Shown piece by piece: positions 46,499-55,106 of a stretch of DNA of 64,000 nt (the stretch's first letter is position 1; the number at the start of each line of letters is the position of its first letter). Position numbers and translations under genes: made by a program. The notes below the pieces were generated by a model. That model saw nothing but the letters and a program-made list of their open reading frames with translations, was not told the origin of the DNA and ran no database searches. The DNA comes from Burkholderia multivorans ATCC BAA-247 (GTDB taxonomy: Bacteria; Pseudomonadota; Gammaproteobacteria; Burkholderiales; Burkholderiaceae): contig NZ_CP009832.1 of the NCBI RefSeq assembly GCF_000959525.1, forward strand, positions 2,852,001 through 2,916,000. Direction: 5' to 3'.

Positions 46499-47896
46499 TC
46501 ACGGCGACGTGCGAACCAGCTCCTCCCGCTCGCGCGGCTGCGCCGGCTCGCGCGACAGCTTCGGGATATGCCGCCGCACGACCAGCAGCGCGACGCACAC
46601 GATGCCCATCGCGATGGCCAGCATCGTCAGATACGCGGTTGCGCCGCCCGTCGTGATCACGAAAGCACCGGCGAACGCGCTGAGGATGGCACCGAGCCGG
46701 CCGAACGCGAGCGCGCTCGCGGTGCCGGTCGCGCGCACCGCCGTCGGGTAGATGTACGCGCACAGCGCATACATCGTCGACTGCACCGCGTTGACGAACA
46801 GGCCGTGCGCGCCGAGCCCGACGATCAGCCAGCGCGTATGGCTGCCCGCATCGACGCTCATCAGCCACAGCGCGCTCGCCGCGCCGCCGACGCTGCACAG
46901 CACGAGCGGCCAGCGCGAACCGACACGTGCGATCGTCCATGCGCACAGCAGCGCGCCGATCACGCCGCCGAGGTTGTATGCGGTGAGCCCCGCGCCTGCG
47001 AGCGACACGCTGAGCCCGCTCGCGGCGAGCATCGTCGGCAGCCAGCTGAAGGCCGCATACACGGCGAGCAGACACATGAAGAACGCGCACCACAGCGCGA
47101 TCGTGTCGCGCGCCTGGCCGCCCGCGAACAGCGAGCGGAACCCGCCGCTGCCGCCCTGCGCCTGCGCGTCCCTCAAATCGGTGAACACGGTGCCCGCCGC
47201 GACCGGACGCTTCATGCGCGCCAGCAGCGCGCCGAGCTCGGCCCAGCGTGCGGGACGCCGCGCGAGGTAGCGCGGCGATTCGGGCAACGCCGCCGCCAGC
47301 ACGAAGCCGAGCACGAGCGGCAGCGCGCCGCCCGCGAAGAACAGCGTGCGCCACCCGTAGCGCGGCAGCACTTCGTGGGCGAACAGGCCGGCGAGCATGC
47401 CGCCGAGCGGCACGCAGACGATCGTCGCGGTGACCATCATCGTGCGGCGCCGCGCGGGCGTGTATTCGGCGGTCATCGTGGTCGCGGTCGGCAGGGCGCC
47501 GCCGATGCCGAGACCGGCGACGAAGCGCAGCGCGGCGATCGTCTCGACGTTGTGCGCGAGCCCGATCGCGCAGGTCGCCGCGCCGAACAGGAACACGCTG
47601 CCGAGCACCGCGCCGCGCCGGCCGAAACGGTCGGCGACGAGTCCCGCGCAGGCGCTGCCGATGCCCATCCCGATCAGCCCCGCCGCGACGGCCGGTGCAA
47701 ATGCGCCGCGCGTGATGCCCCATTCCTTGATCAGCACCGGAATCGCGAAGCCGATCAGCTGGCCGTCGAAGCCGTCGAGCACGATCGAGAGCGCGGCCAG
47801 CAGCACCACGCATTTCTGCATCGTCGTAAAAGGACCGTCGTCGAGCGTTGCGCCGATGTCGACGGCGGGTGCGGTAGCGTCGTCGCGCGTGCTCAT
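46499..47896 (-). CDS. MFS aromatic acid:H+ symporter (AAHS type)
   Basis: 465 residues with 12 hydrophobic segments. LDGFDGQLIGFAIPVLIKEW contains the DGxD signature of AAHS transporters such as PcaK and BenK. GLVADRFGRRGAVLGSV is MFS motif A, and PESPRYLARR follows segment six. It is probably the uptake system for the aromatic acid processed by the adjacent decarboxylase/dehydrogenase cluster. ATG 47896 is reported; an in-frame ATG 12 bases upstream is possible. The 248-bp gap to the next gene suggests a separate transcript or a processed operon. Confidence 0.9.
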   Translation of the reverse strand: MSTRDDATAPAVDIGATLDDGPFTTMQKCVVLLAALSIVLDGFDGQLIGFAIPVLIKEWGITRGAFAPAVAAGLIGMGIGSACAGLVADRFGRRGAVLGSVFLFGAATCAIGLAHNVETIAALRFVAGLGIGGALPTATTMTAEYTPARRRTMMVTATIVCVPLGGMLAGLFAHEVLPRYGWRTLFFAGGALPLVLGFVLAAALPESPRYLARRPARWAELGALLARMKRPVAAGTVFTDLRDAQAQGGSGGFRSLFAGGQARDTIALWCAFFMCLLAVYAAFSWLPTMLAASGLSVSLAGAGLTAYNLGGVIGALLCAWTIARVGSRWPLVLCSVGGAASALWLMSVDAGSHTRWLIVGLGAHGLFVNAVQSTMYALCAYIYPTAVRATGTASALAFGRLGAILSAFAGAFVITTGGATAYLTMLAIAMGIVCVALLVVRRHIPKLSREPAQPREREELVRTSP

Positions 47897-48144
47897 GCGT
47901 GCCTCCATCCCGCGCGCGGCGCAACCGTGCGCAGGCCATGCGCGTCGAAACTGCGGCAATCGAGTGCTTTCATCCTGTCTCCCTCCGATGCTTCCAGTCG
48001 GCCCGCGCCGGCGCCGCGGCGCCGATGCGGACCCCGTGCCTCGCACGCCAGTTCGTGCCAGGCGAGATGACGATCCGGCGCCGTGGCCATGCCCGGCGCT
48101 CTTGTGTCTCGTCGCGCGGCGCAAGCCGGCCGCCGGCGTGACGC

Positions 48145-49077
48145 TCAGCCCGCTTGCGCGTCGATCACGCGCACCAGACTCAGCATCGTTTCGGTATGCG
48201 GGACCGCCAGCCCGACCTCGCGCGCGGCGGCGACCACCTTGCCGCCGATCGCATCGATCTCGGTGCGGCGGCCCGCGAGTACGTCCTGCAGCATCGACGG
48301 GCGATGGCCGCGATGTTCGCGGATCGCATGATCGACGTTTCGCGCGATGCGCGCCGCATCGACCGCGATGCCCTTCGCCCGCGCGACGGCGGCCGTCTCG
48401 GCGACGATCGCCTGCGCGAGGCGCGGCCCGTCGTGATGTTCGCCGAGCTGGTCGACGGTGCAGCGCGTCACCGCGCAGAGCGTGTTGAGCGCCGCGTTGA
48501 ACGCGACCTTCTCCCAGATCGCGGCCCACACGTCCGCATCGAGCGTGCAGGCGAGCCCCGCGCGCGACAGCGCGTCGGCCACCGCCGCCGCGAACGGGCT
48601 CGCCGCGCCGTCGGCCGTCATCATGCGGATCGTGCCCGCGCCGTGCGAGTGCACGTGCGCAGGCCCGGCGAGATCGGCCGGCCAGGTCGTGACACCGACG
48701 AGGATCCGCTCGAGCGGCACGAACGCATTGAGCGTCTCGACATTGCCGAGCCCGTTCTGCAGCGTCAGCACATGCGTGCGCGGCGTCAGCAGTGCGCGCA
48801 CGCCGTCGAGCGCGACGCGCGTATGCAGCGACTTCGTGAAGACGATCAGCAGATCGAACGGTGTGTCGGCCGACGCATTCGCGGCCTCGGGCCGCAGCGC
48901 CTGCAACGTCGTGACGCGGCGCTCGCCGCGGTCGTCGTCGATGCGCAGCCCGTCGCGACAAATCGCGTCGAGATGCGCGTCGTTGACGTCGATCAGCGTG
49001 ACGTCCTCGCCGCTTTCCGCGAGCAGGCCGCCGAACAGCGAGCCCATCGCGCCCGCGCCCAGAATCGCGATTCTCAT
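48145..49077 (-). CDS. Ketopantoate reductase-family dehydrogenase
   Basis: 310 residues. NAD(P)-binding GAGAMGSLFG at 7-16, KSLHT, LQNGLGNVE, and the family catalytic residues Lys190 and Asn194 (WEKVAFNAALN) and Glu273 (MLQDVLAGRRTEIDAIGG). PanE reduces 2-dehydropantoate, but relatives include D-mandelate dehydrogenase of Enterococcus. Its place 13 bp downstream of an aldehyde dehydrogenase gene and next to benzoylformate decarboxylase suggests oxidation of (R)-mandelate or a related 2-hydroxy acid. Pantothenate synthesis remains the alternative. Confidence 0.85.
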   Translation of the reverse strand: MRIAILGAGAMGSLFGGLLAESGEDVTLIDVNDAHLDAICRDGLRIDDDRGERRVTTLQALRPEAANASADTPFDLLIVFTKSLHTRVALDGVRALLTPRTHVLTLQNGLGNVETLNAFVPLERILVGVTTWPADLAGPAHVHSHGAGTIRMMTADGAASPFAAAVADALSRAGLACTLDADVWAAIWEKVAFNAALNTLCAVTRCTVDQLGEHHDGPRLAQAIVAETAAVARAKGIAVDAARIARNVDHAIREHRGHRPSMLQDVLAGRRTEIDAIGGKVVAAAREVGLAVPHTETMLSLVRVIDAQAG

Positions 49078-49090
49078 GGTCGGCGGCCTC

Positions 49091-50542
49091 TCAGAACGGA
49101 TAGTGACGCGGCGCGGTCTGCACGGTGATCCAGCGCAGGTCCGTGAACGCCGCGATGCCGGCCTTGCCGCCGAAATGGCCGAAGCCGCTGTCCTTCACGC
49201 CTCCGAACGGCATCTGCGCCTCGTCGTGCACGGTCGGGCCGTTCACGTGACAGATGCCCGACTCGATGCGGGCGGCGACGCGCAGCGCGCGCGCGACGTC
49301 GCGGCTGAACACGGCCGACGACAGGCCGAACGCGTTGTCGTTCGCGCAGCGGATCGCGGCCTCCTCGCCGTCGACGCGCACGATGCCCTTGACCGGACCG
49401 AACGATTCCTCCGCATAGACGCGCATCGCGGGCGTCACGTGGTCGAGCAGCGTCGCCGGGAACAGCGTGCTGTCGGCCTTGCCGCCGCACAGCAGCGTCG
49501 CGCCGTGCGCGAGCGCATCGTCGATCAGCGCGTTGCAGCGTTCGACGGCCTTCGCGTCGATGAGAGAGCCGAGCACGACCGGCCCGTTTCGCGGATCGCC
49601 GAGCGGCAGCGACGCGGCCTTGTCCGCGAGCTTTGCGACGAACGCATCGGCAATCGATGTGTCGACGACGATCCGCTCGGTCGACATGCAGATCTGGCCG
49701 GAATTCGCGAACGCCCCGAACGCGGCGGCGTCGACGGCCGCATCGAGATCGGCATCGTCGAGCACGACGAACGGCGCCTTGCCGCCGAGCTCCAGCACGG
49801 CGGGCTTCAGATGCCGCGCGCAGGCTTCGGCGATGATGCGCCCGACGCGCGTCGAGCCGGTGAAGTTCACGCGCCGCACGGCCGGATGCGCGATCAGTGC
49901 GGCGACGACCGCGCCGGCATCGTCGGGCGCGTTTGTCACGAAGTTCACGACGCCCGGCGGCAAGCCGGCCTCCTGCAGCGCGTCGACGATCAGCCCGTGC
50001 GTCGCCGGGCACAGCTCCGAGCCCTTCAGCACGACCGTGTTGCCGCAGGCGAGCGGCAGCGCGAGCGCGCGCGTGCCGAGAATCACCGGCGCGTTCCACG
50101 GCGCGATCCCGAGCACGACGCCGGCCGGCTGCCGCACGCCCATCGCGAGCGAGCCAGGCACGTCGGACGGGATCAGCTCGCCGCCGACCTGGGTAGTCAG
50201 CGACGCGGCCTCGACGAGCCCGCTCACCGCGAGCTGCACGTTGAATTCGGCCCACAGCGCCGATGCACCCGTCTCCGCGGCCATCGCCGCGACGAACTGC
50301 GCGCGCTTCGCGTCGAGTGCGTCGGCCGCCTTCAGCAGCAGCGCACGCCGCGTGCCGGGGCCGAGCGCGGCCCATTCGGGAAACGCACGGCCGGCCGCCT
50401 CGGCCGCCGCGCGCGCATCGTCGACAGTACACGCGGGCGCTTCGGACGCGATCGCGGCGTCGAGCGGATTGCGGCGCACGAAAGTCGCGCCGTTGGACGA
50501 TTGGCGGCGTTCGCCGCCGATCAGCATCGATACAGTCTGCAT
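49091..50542 (-). CDS. Aldehyde dehydrogenase, probably benzaldehyde-type
   Basis: 483 residues. NAD(P)-dependent oxidation of an aldehyde to its acid. Catalytic Cys285 (NSGQICMSTER), general base Glu251 (LELGGKAPF), Asn150 (APWNAPV) and the GSTRVG cofactor turn are present. Similarity is to vanillin/salicylaldehyde/benzaldehyde dehydrogenases. It lies 29 bp downstream of the benzoylformate decarboxylase gene with GGAG before its ATG, so it likely oxidises the benzaldehyde that enzyme produces to benzoate. Confidence 0.9.
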   Translation of the reverse strand: MQTVSMLIGGERRQSSNGATFVRRNPLDAAIASEAPACTVDDARAAAEAAGRAFPEWAALGPGTRRALLLKAADALDAKRAQFVAAMAAETGASALWAEFNVQLAVSGLVEAASLTTQVGGELIPSDVPGSLAMGVRQPAGVVLGIAPWNAPVILGTRALALPLACGNTVVLKGSELCPATHGLIVDALQEAGLPPGVVNFVTNAPDDAGAVVAALIAHPAVRRVNFTGSTRVGRIIAEACARHLKPAVLELGGKAPFVVLDDADLDAAVDAAAFGAFANSGQICMSTERIVVDTSIADAFVAKLADKAASLPLGDPRNGPVVLGSLIDAKAVERCNALIDDALAHGATLLCGGKADSTLFPATLLDHVTPAMRVYAEESFGPVKGIVRVDGEEAAIRCANDNAFGLSSAVFSRDVARALRVAARIESGICHVNGPTVHDEAQMPFGGVKDSGFGHFGGKAGIAAFTDLRWITVQTAPRHYPF

Positions 50543-50571
50543 GGTTTCTCCGGAAGGACGTGCGGCGCGCA

Positions 50572-52182
50572 TCAGGCGATTTCGACGTCGACGACGACCG
50601 GCGCGGTCGCACGCAGCGCGTCGGCCAGCGTGTCGCGCAGGCGCGCCGGATCGCCGACGCGCACGCCGCGGCAGCCGAACCCGGCCGCGAGCGCGACGAA
50701 ATCGAGATCGGGCAGATCGGTGCCCTGCACGGGATCGTCGGGCCCGAAGCCGAAGACCGGCGCGAAATCCTGCAGCGCCGCGTAGCGGCGGTTGTTGAGA
50801 ATCACAAACGTGATCGGTAGCCCGAGCTGCGCGGCGCTCCACAGCGCCTGGATCGAATACAGGCTCGAGCCGTCGCCGATCAGCGCGATCACGCGCCGCT
50901 CCGGCTGCGCGAGTGCGACGCCGACGGCGGCCGGCATCCCGTAGCCCAGCCCGCCGCTGTCCATCGTGTAGAACGTGCCGCTGCGCGTGAACGGCAGGTG
51001 CTCCTGCATGATGGGCCGCGCGCTCGGCGCCTCCTCGACGACGATGTCGTGCACATCGCGCAGGTCGGCGAGCGTCTGCAGCGCGAAGGCGGCCGACATG
51101 CGCTCGCCGGCGACCGGCGGTGCGACGCGCTGGCGCGGTGCGCGCGCGGCCGGCATCGGCCGCTCGGCGGGCGCGGGCCGCGCGAGCAGATCGCGCGCCG
51201 CAAGCTTCAGATTGCCGACGACCGCGTCGCCCTGCGGCGTCCACGCGGCCGTGCCCGGATCGTCGACGAGTTGCACGAGCGTCGCGCCGGGCGGCACATG
51301 CGGGCCGAAACCCTCGATGTGGTATGTGAATGCGGGCGCGCCGAACGCGAACACGAGATCGTGCCCGTCGAGCCGCGCGACGATCTGCTCGCGAATCGCG
51401 GGCAGGAAGCCGGCGAACAGCGGATGGTCTTCGGGAAAGCTGCAGCGCCCCGACATCGGCGCAACGTACACGCGTGCGCGGTGCCGTTCGGCGAGCCGCA
51501 CGGCCTCGTCCCACGCGCCCGCACGATCGAGCGCCGCGCCGACGACGAACGCCGGACGCTGCGCGGCGTCGAGCGCGTCGCCGAGCCGCGCGAGCGCGTC
51601 GGGGTCGGGCCGCACGACCTGGCTCACGTCGCGCGGCGGCAGCAGTTCGGCCGGCTGGTCCCAGTCGTCGACCGGGATCGACACGAACACGGGCCCGCGC
51701 GGCTCCTGCATCGCGATCCGGTACGCGCGCGCGATCGCGGCCGGCACGTCCTGCGCGCGCGCCGGCTCGATGCTCCATTTCACGTACGGCTTCGGCAGCT
51801 CGGTGGCCTGCGCGGCGCCGAGGAACGGCTCGAACGGCAGAATCGCGCGCGCCTGCTGGCCGGCGGTAACGATCAACGGCGTGCGGTTCTTGTACGCGGT
51901 GAAGAGATTGCCCATCGCGTTGCCGACGCCGGCCGCCGAATGGAGATTGACGACCGCCGCATTGCCGGACGCCTGCGCGTAGCCGTCGGCCATGCCGACG
52001 ACGACGGCCTCCTGCAGCCCGAGCACATAGCGGAAATCGTCCGGGAAATCGCGGAACATCGGCAGCTCCGTCGAGCCGGGATTGCCAAATACGCGGTCGA
52101 TGCCGAACTGGCGGAACAGATGGATCACGGCGTCGCGAACGGTGGTCGCGGGCGTGGCGGCGGCGTGCGGTTGGCCGGACAT
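50572..52182 (-). CDS. mdlC: Benzoylformate decarboxylase
   Basis: 536 residues. Thiamine diphosphate enzyme converting benzoylformate to benzaldehyde and CO2. Residues known to be catalytic in the Pseudomonas enzyme are conserved: Ser37 (NPGSTELP), Glu58 (GLQEAVV), His81 (NLHSAAG) and His288 (FTYHIEG). The TPP/Mg site is IGDGSSLYS to ILNN. This combination favours benzoylformate decarboxylase over acetolactate synthase or oxalyl-CoA decarboxylase. GAGGAG precedes the ATG at 52182. It heads a minus-strand operon and is divergent from a LysR regulator. Confidence 0.9.
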   Translation of the reverse strand: MSGQPHAAATPATTVRDAVIHLFRQFGIDRVFGNPGSTELPMFRDFPDDFRYVLGLQEAVVVGMADGYAQASGNAAVVNLHSAAGVGNAMGNLFTAYKNRTPLIVTAGQQARAILPFEPFLGAAQATELPKPYVKWSIEPARAQDVPAAIARAYRIAMQEPRGPVFVSIPVDDWDQPAELLPPRDVSQVVRPDPDALARLGDALDAAQRPAFVVGAALDRAGAWDEAVRLAERHRARVYVAPMSGRCSFPEDHPLFAGFLPAIREQIVARLDGHDLVFAFGAPAFTYHIEGFGPHVPPGATLVQLVDDPGTAAWTPQGDAVVGNLKLAARDLLARPAPAERPMPAARAPRQRVAPPVAGERMSAAFALQTLADLRDVHDIVVEEAPSARPIMQEHLPFTRSGTFYTMDSGGLGYGMPAAVGVALAQPERRVIALIGDGSSLYSIQALWSAAQLGLPITFVILNNRRYAALQDFAPVFGFGPDDPVQGTDLPDLDFVALAAGFGCRGVRVGDPARLRDTLADALRATAPVVVDVEIA

Positions 52183-52243
52183 GCGGGGCGTCTCCTCGAG
52201 AACGGATGGGTCCGCACAGTATCGAAGTGCAGACCATTCTCGG

Positions 52244-52271
52244 ATACTGTATTTTTGGCGAAAACCCATAC
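52244..52271. promoter_or_regulatory. Candidate LysR operator in mdlC-lysR spacer
   Basis: ATACTGTAT (52244-52252) is a 4-1-4 palindrome. GTAT (52249-52252) is also mirrored by ATAC at 52268-52271 around a TTTTTGGCGAAAA core. This gives T-N11-A style dyads typical of LysR-type sites, in the 98-bp spacer. Confidence 0.45.
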
Positions 52272-52280
52272 CGTTTGCGC

Positions 52281-53192
52281 ATGACTTTCGACCTCCGCCA
52301 GCTTCGCGCCTTCACCACGATCGTCGCGTGCGGCAGCCTCGGCCGCGCGGCCGACGCGCTGCACGTCACGCAGCCCGCGCTGTCGCGCATCCTGAAGCGT
52401 CTCGAGGACCAGGTCGGCGCGCCGCTGTTCGAGCGCCACTCGAAAGGCGTGCAGCTCACCGCGTTCGGCGAAGCGCTGCTGCCGCATGCGACGCTGCTGC
52501 AGCACGAGGCCGAACACGCGCGCGAGGAGCTCGACGCGATGCGCGGCCTGGCGAAGGGCACGATCAAGGTCGGTGCGGTCGGCAGCATCGCGAGCCTCGT
52601 GTTGCCGATCGCGATCGGCCGCGTGCTCGATCGCTGGCCGAACCTGCGCGTCGAGATTCTCGAAGGCGTATGGGACCGGCTCGCCGAAGGGCTCTGCAAG
52701 CACGAGATCGACCTCGCGCTGTCCGCGCAGGCGCCCGACACCGACGAGATCGTCGCGATTCCCGAATGCCGGTGGACCGATCGCAGCCATATCGTTGCCG
52801 CGCCGCACCATCCGCTGCGCGCGCTCGGCCGGCCGCCGACGCTCGCCGACACGCTGCGCGCACGCTGGGCGCTGCCGCCGCGCGGCACCGCGCCGTTCGA
52901 CCAGGTGCGCACGACCTTCGATTCGCATGGCTTGCCGCTGCCCGACATCGCGGTCGAGACGCGTTCGGTCACGACGCTGAAGAGCCTCGTCGCGCATGCG
53001 GGTTTCCTGTCGTGGATGCCGGAGCCGATGTTCGGCGCCGAGCAGCGCGCGGGCACGATCGACGTGCTGCCGGTGCGCAACGCGCTCGCGCGGCGCATGC
53101 TGACCGCGTTCCGACGCCGTCACGGGATCCTGCCGGGGCCTGCAGCCAAGCTGCTCGAGGAACTCGTCGCGCTAACGCGCGAAGGCGGCTGA
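52281..53192 (+). CDS. LysR-type regulator, divergent from mdlC
   Basis: 303 residues. LysR winged helix at 1-60 (LRQLRAFTTIVACGSLGRAADALHVTQPALSRIL split over this region) and a substrate-binding domain from about 90. Position suggests it activates the benzoylformate/aldehyde dehydrogenase operon in response to an aromatic acid. ATG 52281 is 98 bp from the mdlC start; CATACCGTTTGCGC precedes it, with no strong ribosome binding site. Confidence 0.9.
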   Translation: MTFDLRQLRAFTTIVACGSLGRAADALHVTQPALSRILKRLEDQVGAPLFERHSKGVQLTAFGEALLPHATLLQHEAEHAREELDAMRGLAKGTIKVGAVGSIASLVLPIAIGRVLDRWPNLRVEILEGVWDRLAEGLCKHEIDLALSAQAPDTDEIVAIPECRWTDRSHIVAAPHHPLRALGRPPTLADTLRARWALPPRGTAPFDQVRTTFDSHGLPLPDIAVETRSVTTLKSLVAHAGFLSWMPEPMFGAEQRAGTIDVLPVRNALARRMLTAFRRRHGILPGPAAKLLEELVALTREGG

Positions 53193-53258
53193 TCCGAGCC
53201 ATCGCACGGCGCCGGAGGCCTCCGGTGCGGCGCACCATCGAAATGCCAGGTTGACGCC

Positions 53259-53313
53259 TTGACTTTCATTCGGCCGAATACGATCATTCGCTCACGTAAC
53301 GAGCAAATGATCG
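53259..53313 (+). promoter_or_regulatory. dalD promoter with overlapping operator
   Basis: TTGACT (53259-53264) and GATCAT (53282-53287) are 17 bp apart. A 13-bp inverted repeat with one mismatch, CGATCATTCGCTC (53281-53293) and GAGCAAATGATCG (53301-53313) around a 7-bp centre, covers the -10 box and predicted start site. This is the geometry of a repressor site, probably for the SorC-type regulator at 56756. The transcript leader would be about 360 nt. Confidence 0.65.
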
Positions 53314-53413
53314 TGCCGACGTACCGCCACGCCGCGACGCCCCGAGCCAACGCCGAACGCGGCGGCGTGCGCGCCGACGCGCGGACCGCGGCCGGTCCGT
53401 AGAGCAACGACGC

Positions 53414-53648
53414 CCTGGGGAAGCACTGAAGCGCCAGCCGAGGCCGACCGCGAAGCACGGAGCTCCGGTAAGCGCTAAAGCGCAAACGGGAGCCGACCGC
53501 GAAGCATGGGGCTCCGGCAAGCGCTGAAGTGCTAATCGGAGCCGACCGCGAAGCATGGGGCTCCGGCAAGCGCTGAAGCGCTAACCGGAGCCGACCGCGA
53601 AGCATGGGGCCCCGGTAAGCGCTGAAGCGCTAACCGGGGCCGACAGGA
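53414..53648 (+). repeat. 49-bp tandem repeat array forming hairpins
   Basis: Units begin at 53414 (degenerate), 53463, 53512, 53561 and 53610 (last one incomplete), each exactly 49 bp. A typical unit folds as GGCTCCGG-ca-AGCGC-tgaa-GCGCT-aa-CCGGAGCC, joined by a conserved linker GACCGCGAAGCATGG. In the last unit the stem is CCCCGG/CCGGGG instead of CTCCGG/CCGGAG, a paired change. The array lies in the predicted dalD leader and ends three to four bases before its AGGAG site. The minus strand is open in several frames but this follows from composition. Confidence 0.9.
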
Positions 53649-53656
53649 GACACCGG

Positions 53657-55051
53657 ATGACCGAATCGCCCTCCGCCCGCACGCCCGTGCTGCTGCACAT
53701 CGGCGCGGGCTCGTTTCACCGCGCACATCAGGCGTGGTATCTGCATCGCGTCAACGAAGCCGTGCCGGCCGACCAGCGCTGGTCGCTCGTCGTCGGCAAC
53801 ATCCGCGACGACATGCGCGCCACGATGGACGCACTCGCCGCGCAGCACGGCGTCTACACGCTCGAGACCGTCACGCCGCAAGGCGAGCGCGAATACGAGA
53901 CGATCCGCGCGATCGCGCGCGTGCTGCCGTGGTCGATCGATCTCGCCGCGCTGATCGACGCCGGCGCCGATCCGGCCTGCCGGATCGTGTCGTTCACCGT
54001 CACCGAAGGCGGCTACTACCTCGACGAACACAACCGGCTCGACGTCGCGAACGCCGATCTCGCGGCCGACCTGCAGGGCGCGCGCACGACGCTCTACGGC
54101 GCGCTCGCCGCGCTGCTGGCCGAACGCATGCGGCGCGGCGCGGGTGCCCTCACGCTGCAGAGCTGCGACAACCTGCGCAGCAACGGCGCGCGCTTTCGCG
54201 CGGGCATGCGCGAGTTTCTCGAACGCCGCGGGCAGACCGACGTGCTCGCGTGGTTCGATGCGAACGTCGCATGCCCGAGCGCGATGGTCGATCGCATCAC
54301 GCCGCGTCCGACCGCCGACGTGCGCGAACGCGTGCGCGCGGCCACCGGCATCGACGACGCATGCCCGGTGATGGGCGAATCGTTCATCCAGTGGGTCATC
54401 GAGGACCGCTTCGCGGCCGGCCGGCCGCGCTGGGAGCTGGCCGGCGCCGAACTGGTCGACGACGTGCATCCGTACGAGGAAGCGAAGATCCGCATTCTCA
54501 ACGCGACGCACAGCTGCATCGCGTGGGCCGGCACGCTCGCAGGCCACACGTACATCCACGAAGGCACGCACGACGCGTCGATCCGCCGCTTCGCGCACGA
54601 CTACGTGACGCAGGACGTGATCCCGTGCCTCACGCCGAGCCCGCTCGATCTCGCGCGCTACCGCGACGTCGTGCTCGAGCGCTTCGGCAACCCGTACGTG
54701 CTGGACACGAACCAGCGCGTCGCGGCAGACGGCTTCTCGAAGATTCCCGGCTTCATCGCGCCCACGCTCGCCGAATCGTTCGCGCGCGGCGCAACGCCGG
54801 TCGCGACGGCCGTGCTGCCCGCGCTGTTCCTGCGCTTTCTCGAACGCTGGGCGCGCGGCGCGCTGCCATACACGTACCAGGACGGCGTGATGGACGACGG
54901 CGCCGCGCGCGCGATCGTCGGCGCCGCCGATCCGGTCGCCGCGCTCGCCGCGAGCCGCGCGCTGTGGGGCTCGATGGCCGGCAGCGCAGCGCTGAGCGAT
55001 GCGCTGCGCGCGGGGCTCGCGCGCGTCGACGCGTGGCTCGCCGCGCGCTGA
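53657..55051 (+). CDS. dalD: D-arabinitol 4-dehydrogenase (mannitol dehydrogenase family)
   Basis: 464 residues. Polyol-specific long-chain dehydrogenase, probably NAD-dependent oxidation of D-arabinitol to D-xylulose. The catalytic K-x4-N-x2-H set is Lys277, Asn282, His285 in EEAKIRILNATHS. The N-terminal LHIGAGSFHRAHQAWYLH, VTEGGYYLDEHNRLDVANADLAADLQG and NQRVAADGFSKIP closely follow Klebsiella DalD; mannitol 2-dehydrogenase is the nearest alternative. AGGAG (53645-53649) precedes the ATG. First gene of dalD-xylB-regulator; the enzyme fits the kinase that follows. Confidence 0.88.
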   Translation: MTESPSARTPVLLHIGAGSFHRAHQAWYLHRVNEAVPADQRWSLVVGNIRDDMRATMDALAAQHGVYTLETVTPQGEREYETIRAIARVLPWSIDLAALIDAGADPACRIVSFTVTEGGYYLDEHNRLDVANADLAADLQGARTTLYGALAALLAERMRRGAGALTLQSCDNLRSNGARFRAGMREFLERRGQTDVLAWFDANVACPSAMVDRITPRPTADVRERVRAATGIDDACPVMGESFIQWVIEDRFAAGRPRWELAGAELVDDVHPYEEAKIRILNATHSCIAWAGTLAGHTYIHEGTHDASIRRFAHDYVTQDVIPCLTPSPLDLARYRDVVLERFGNPYVLDTNQRVAADGFSKIPGFIAPTLAESFARGATPVATAVLPALFLRFLERWARGALPYTYQDGVMDDGAARAIVGAADPVAALAASRALWGSMAGSAALSDALRAGLARVDAWLAAR

Positions 55052-55106
55052 TGCGCGAGCGCACGTGCGCCGGCCGGCCGCGGCGCGCGATGCGGGCGAA
55101 CCGGCG

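Noticed and set aside
46499-48961. An 820-codon minus-strand frame joining the MFS transporter to sequence antisense of the dehydrogenase
   Set aside because: Transporter similarity begins at 47896; the rest overlaps the coding frame of the 48145-49077 gene.
50572-52182. Acetolactate synthase or oxalyl-CoA decarboxylase
   Set aside because: Both active-site histidines and the serine typical of benzoylformate decarboxylase are present, and neighbours are aromatic-acid genes.
53414-53648. CRISPR array
   Set aside because: Units are contiguous and nearly identical over the full 49 bp with no variable spacers, and no cas genes are present.
53120-53726. Open minus-strand frames of 64-161 codons through the 49-bp array, with repeating peptide text
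   Set aside because: A 49-bp period shifts frame each unit, so the similarity between frames is a by-product of the repeat. There is no ribosome binding site or family similarity.
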